Source: Bacteroidales bacterium (GTDB lineage: Bacteria; Bacteroidota; Bacteroidia; Bacteroidales; UBA10428). From it: 32,169 nucleotides of DNA. Position numbers and translations under genes: made by a program. The notes under the pieces are model-generated. The model was not told the origin of the DNA. It made no database searches and saw nothing but the letters and a program-made list of their open reading frames with translations. Positions 31,786 through 32,169 of this stretch are shown here, in pieces (within the stretch, counting starts at the first letter, position 1; every line of letters starts with the position of its first letter). The stretch is taken from positions 1 through 32,169 of the forward strand of contig JAFGVA010000226.1 in NCBI GenBank assembly GCA_016938235.1, written 5' to 3'.

Positions 31786-32169
31786 CTATTTCAAATTCTC
31801 AAAATACCAATTACAAGCCGCATAAAACCCATCTTCTGCATTGTATTTTGGATCATAGTATAAAACAGCTTTTATTTTATCAACAGAAGCCAATGAGTGT
31901 GGGATATCGCCTTCGCGTTTGGGGCCAATTTTTACGTTTACTTCGTTCACTTTGGGGTCGTAGTTGGCCAAGTTGCTTTGCAGTGCATCAAAAAGTTGGA
32001 ATAGGGAGGTGGCTTGACCGTAGGCCACGTTGAAAACGGGCATTATTGGCTCTTGGCTATTAGCTGTTGGCTGTTGGCTGTTGGCTGATAGCTCCCGATA
32101 GCTATCGGGATGGCTGAAATAATGATTTAGTCTTTCTCTAATTACATCGGAGGGAGTAATGGCGGCGAG
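31786..32169 (-). CDS. UDP-sugar 4-epimerase, WbpP/TviC-like (3' part, continues past the window)
   Basis: The frame is open from the stop at 31786 to the right edge, so the gene is cut by the window, not by a short start at 32043. PVFNVAYGQATSLFQLFDAL, IGPKREGDIPHSLASVDKIKAVLYYDPKY and the C-terminal WYFENL are typical of the C-terminal domain of WbpP/TviC-type UDP-GlcNAc(A) 4-epimerases. The segment LAAITPSDVIRERLNHYF precedes it. Between the two, residues equivalent to SHPDSYRELSANSQQPTANS are encoded by a heptad array and an 18-bp palindrome, in frame. This falls where the family normally has a short loop before the VYNVA strand. The function is probably kept. Confidence 0.85.
   Translation of the reverse strand, partial: LAAITPSDVIRERLNHYFSHPDSYRELSANSQQPTANSQEPIMPVFNVAYGQATSLFQLFDALQSNLANYDPKVNEVNVKIGPKREGDIPHSLASVDKIKAVLYYDPKYNAEDGFYAACNWYFENLK
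32048..32092. repeat. Heptad array in the epimerase gene (about 6 units)
   Basis: GGCTCTT, GGCTATT, AGCTGTT, GGCTGTT, GGCTGTT, GGCTGAT, then AGC. Adjacent on the right is the 18-bp palindrome. The coding strand is open and gives ELSANSQQPTANSQEPI. Unlike the fnlB element only one arm is clear; a lone TGGCTGA follows the palindrome. Confidence 0.85.
32093..32110. repeat. 18-bp perfect palindrome, copy 2
   Basis: Identical over all 18 bases to the palindrome at 17060-17077 in fnlB (TCCCGATAGCTATCGGGA). Here too it lies beside a heptad array and within coding sequence (PDSYRE in the protein). The neighbouring heptads differ between the two sites, so the palindrome appears to be a shared core. 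Confidence 0.93.

Noticed and set aside
31776-32033. Plus-strand 85-aa frame at the right end
   Set aside because: It is antisense to the epimerase, whose protein motifs are clear.

Overview
The window is 32 kb of a surface-polysaccharide (O-antigen or capsule type) biosynthesis locus from a member of the Bacteroidota. The case for that phylum is the AT-rich sequence, the lack of Shine-Dalgarno-like sites before most starts, the families present (WbqC-like, DUF354, a NodB deacetylase with a Bacteroidota-type N-terminal domain, a four-helix-bundle gene inside the polysaccharide locus) and the short tandem repeats. Two sulfotransferases would suit a marine organism, but that is inference. Every supportable gene is on the minus strand, and genes overlap by a few bases or lie a few bases apart. 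The window therefore reads as one long operon transcribed from right to left, with both ends outside the window. No gene-free stretch exceeds 300 bases, and I saw no RNA gene, CRISPR array, transposase or attachment site.

In transcription order (right to left): the 3' part of a UDP-sugar epimerase; a Wzx flippase; a DegT-type aminotransferase; a sulfotransferase; a WbqC-like protein; a second, short DegT-type protein; an SDR; a NodB deacetylase; a cytoplasmic beta-propeller glycosidase-like protein; a GT2; a KpsF/KdsD isomerase; a protein that resembles GT42 sialyltransferases; a Wzy-like polymerase; FnlA; a broken four-helix-bundle gene; FnlB; an MBOAT O-acyltransferase with its SGNH partner; FnlC; a GT-B glycosyltransferase; a second sulfotransferase. 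Then come two similar blocks of asparagine-synthetase-like protein, GT4, ATP-grasp and deacetylase genes, the second also holding a DUF354 protein.

How they fit together: FnlA, FnlB and FnlC are the complete route from UDP-GlcNAc to UDP-L-FucNAc (or a close analogue), split by the acylation pair. About six glycosyltransferases would build the repeat unit, Wzx would flip it and Wzy would polymerise it. Sulfotransferases, MBOAT/SGNH, deacetylases, ATP-grasp enzymes and the amidotransferase would decorate it.

The most unusual content is a set of 7-bp tandem-repeat arrays. They lie in frame inside several conserved genes (fnlB twice, fnlC three times, the epimerase, the terminal deacetylase). 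At least three times they occur as two arms in opposite orientation: around an 18-bp perfect palindrome, around nothing, and around the four-helix-bundle gene. The same 18-bp palindrome recurs 15 kb away in the epimerase. The AT-richer inner genes carry no arrays. I consider these arrays, possibly a family of small non-autonomous elements tolerated in coding sequence, the best candidate here for something undescribed.
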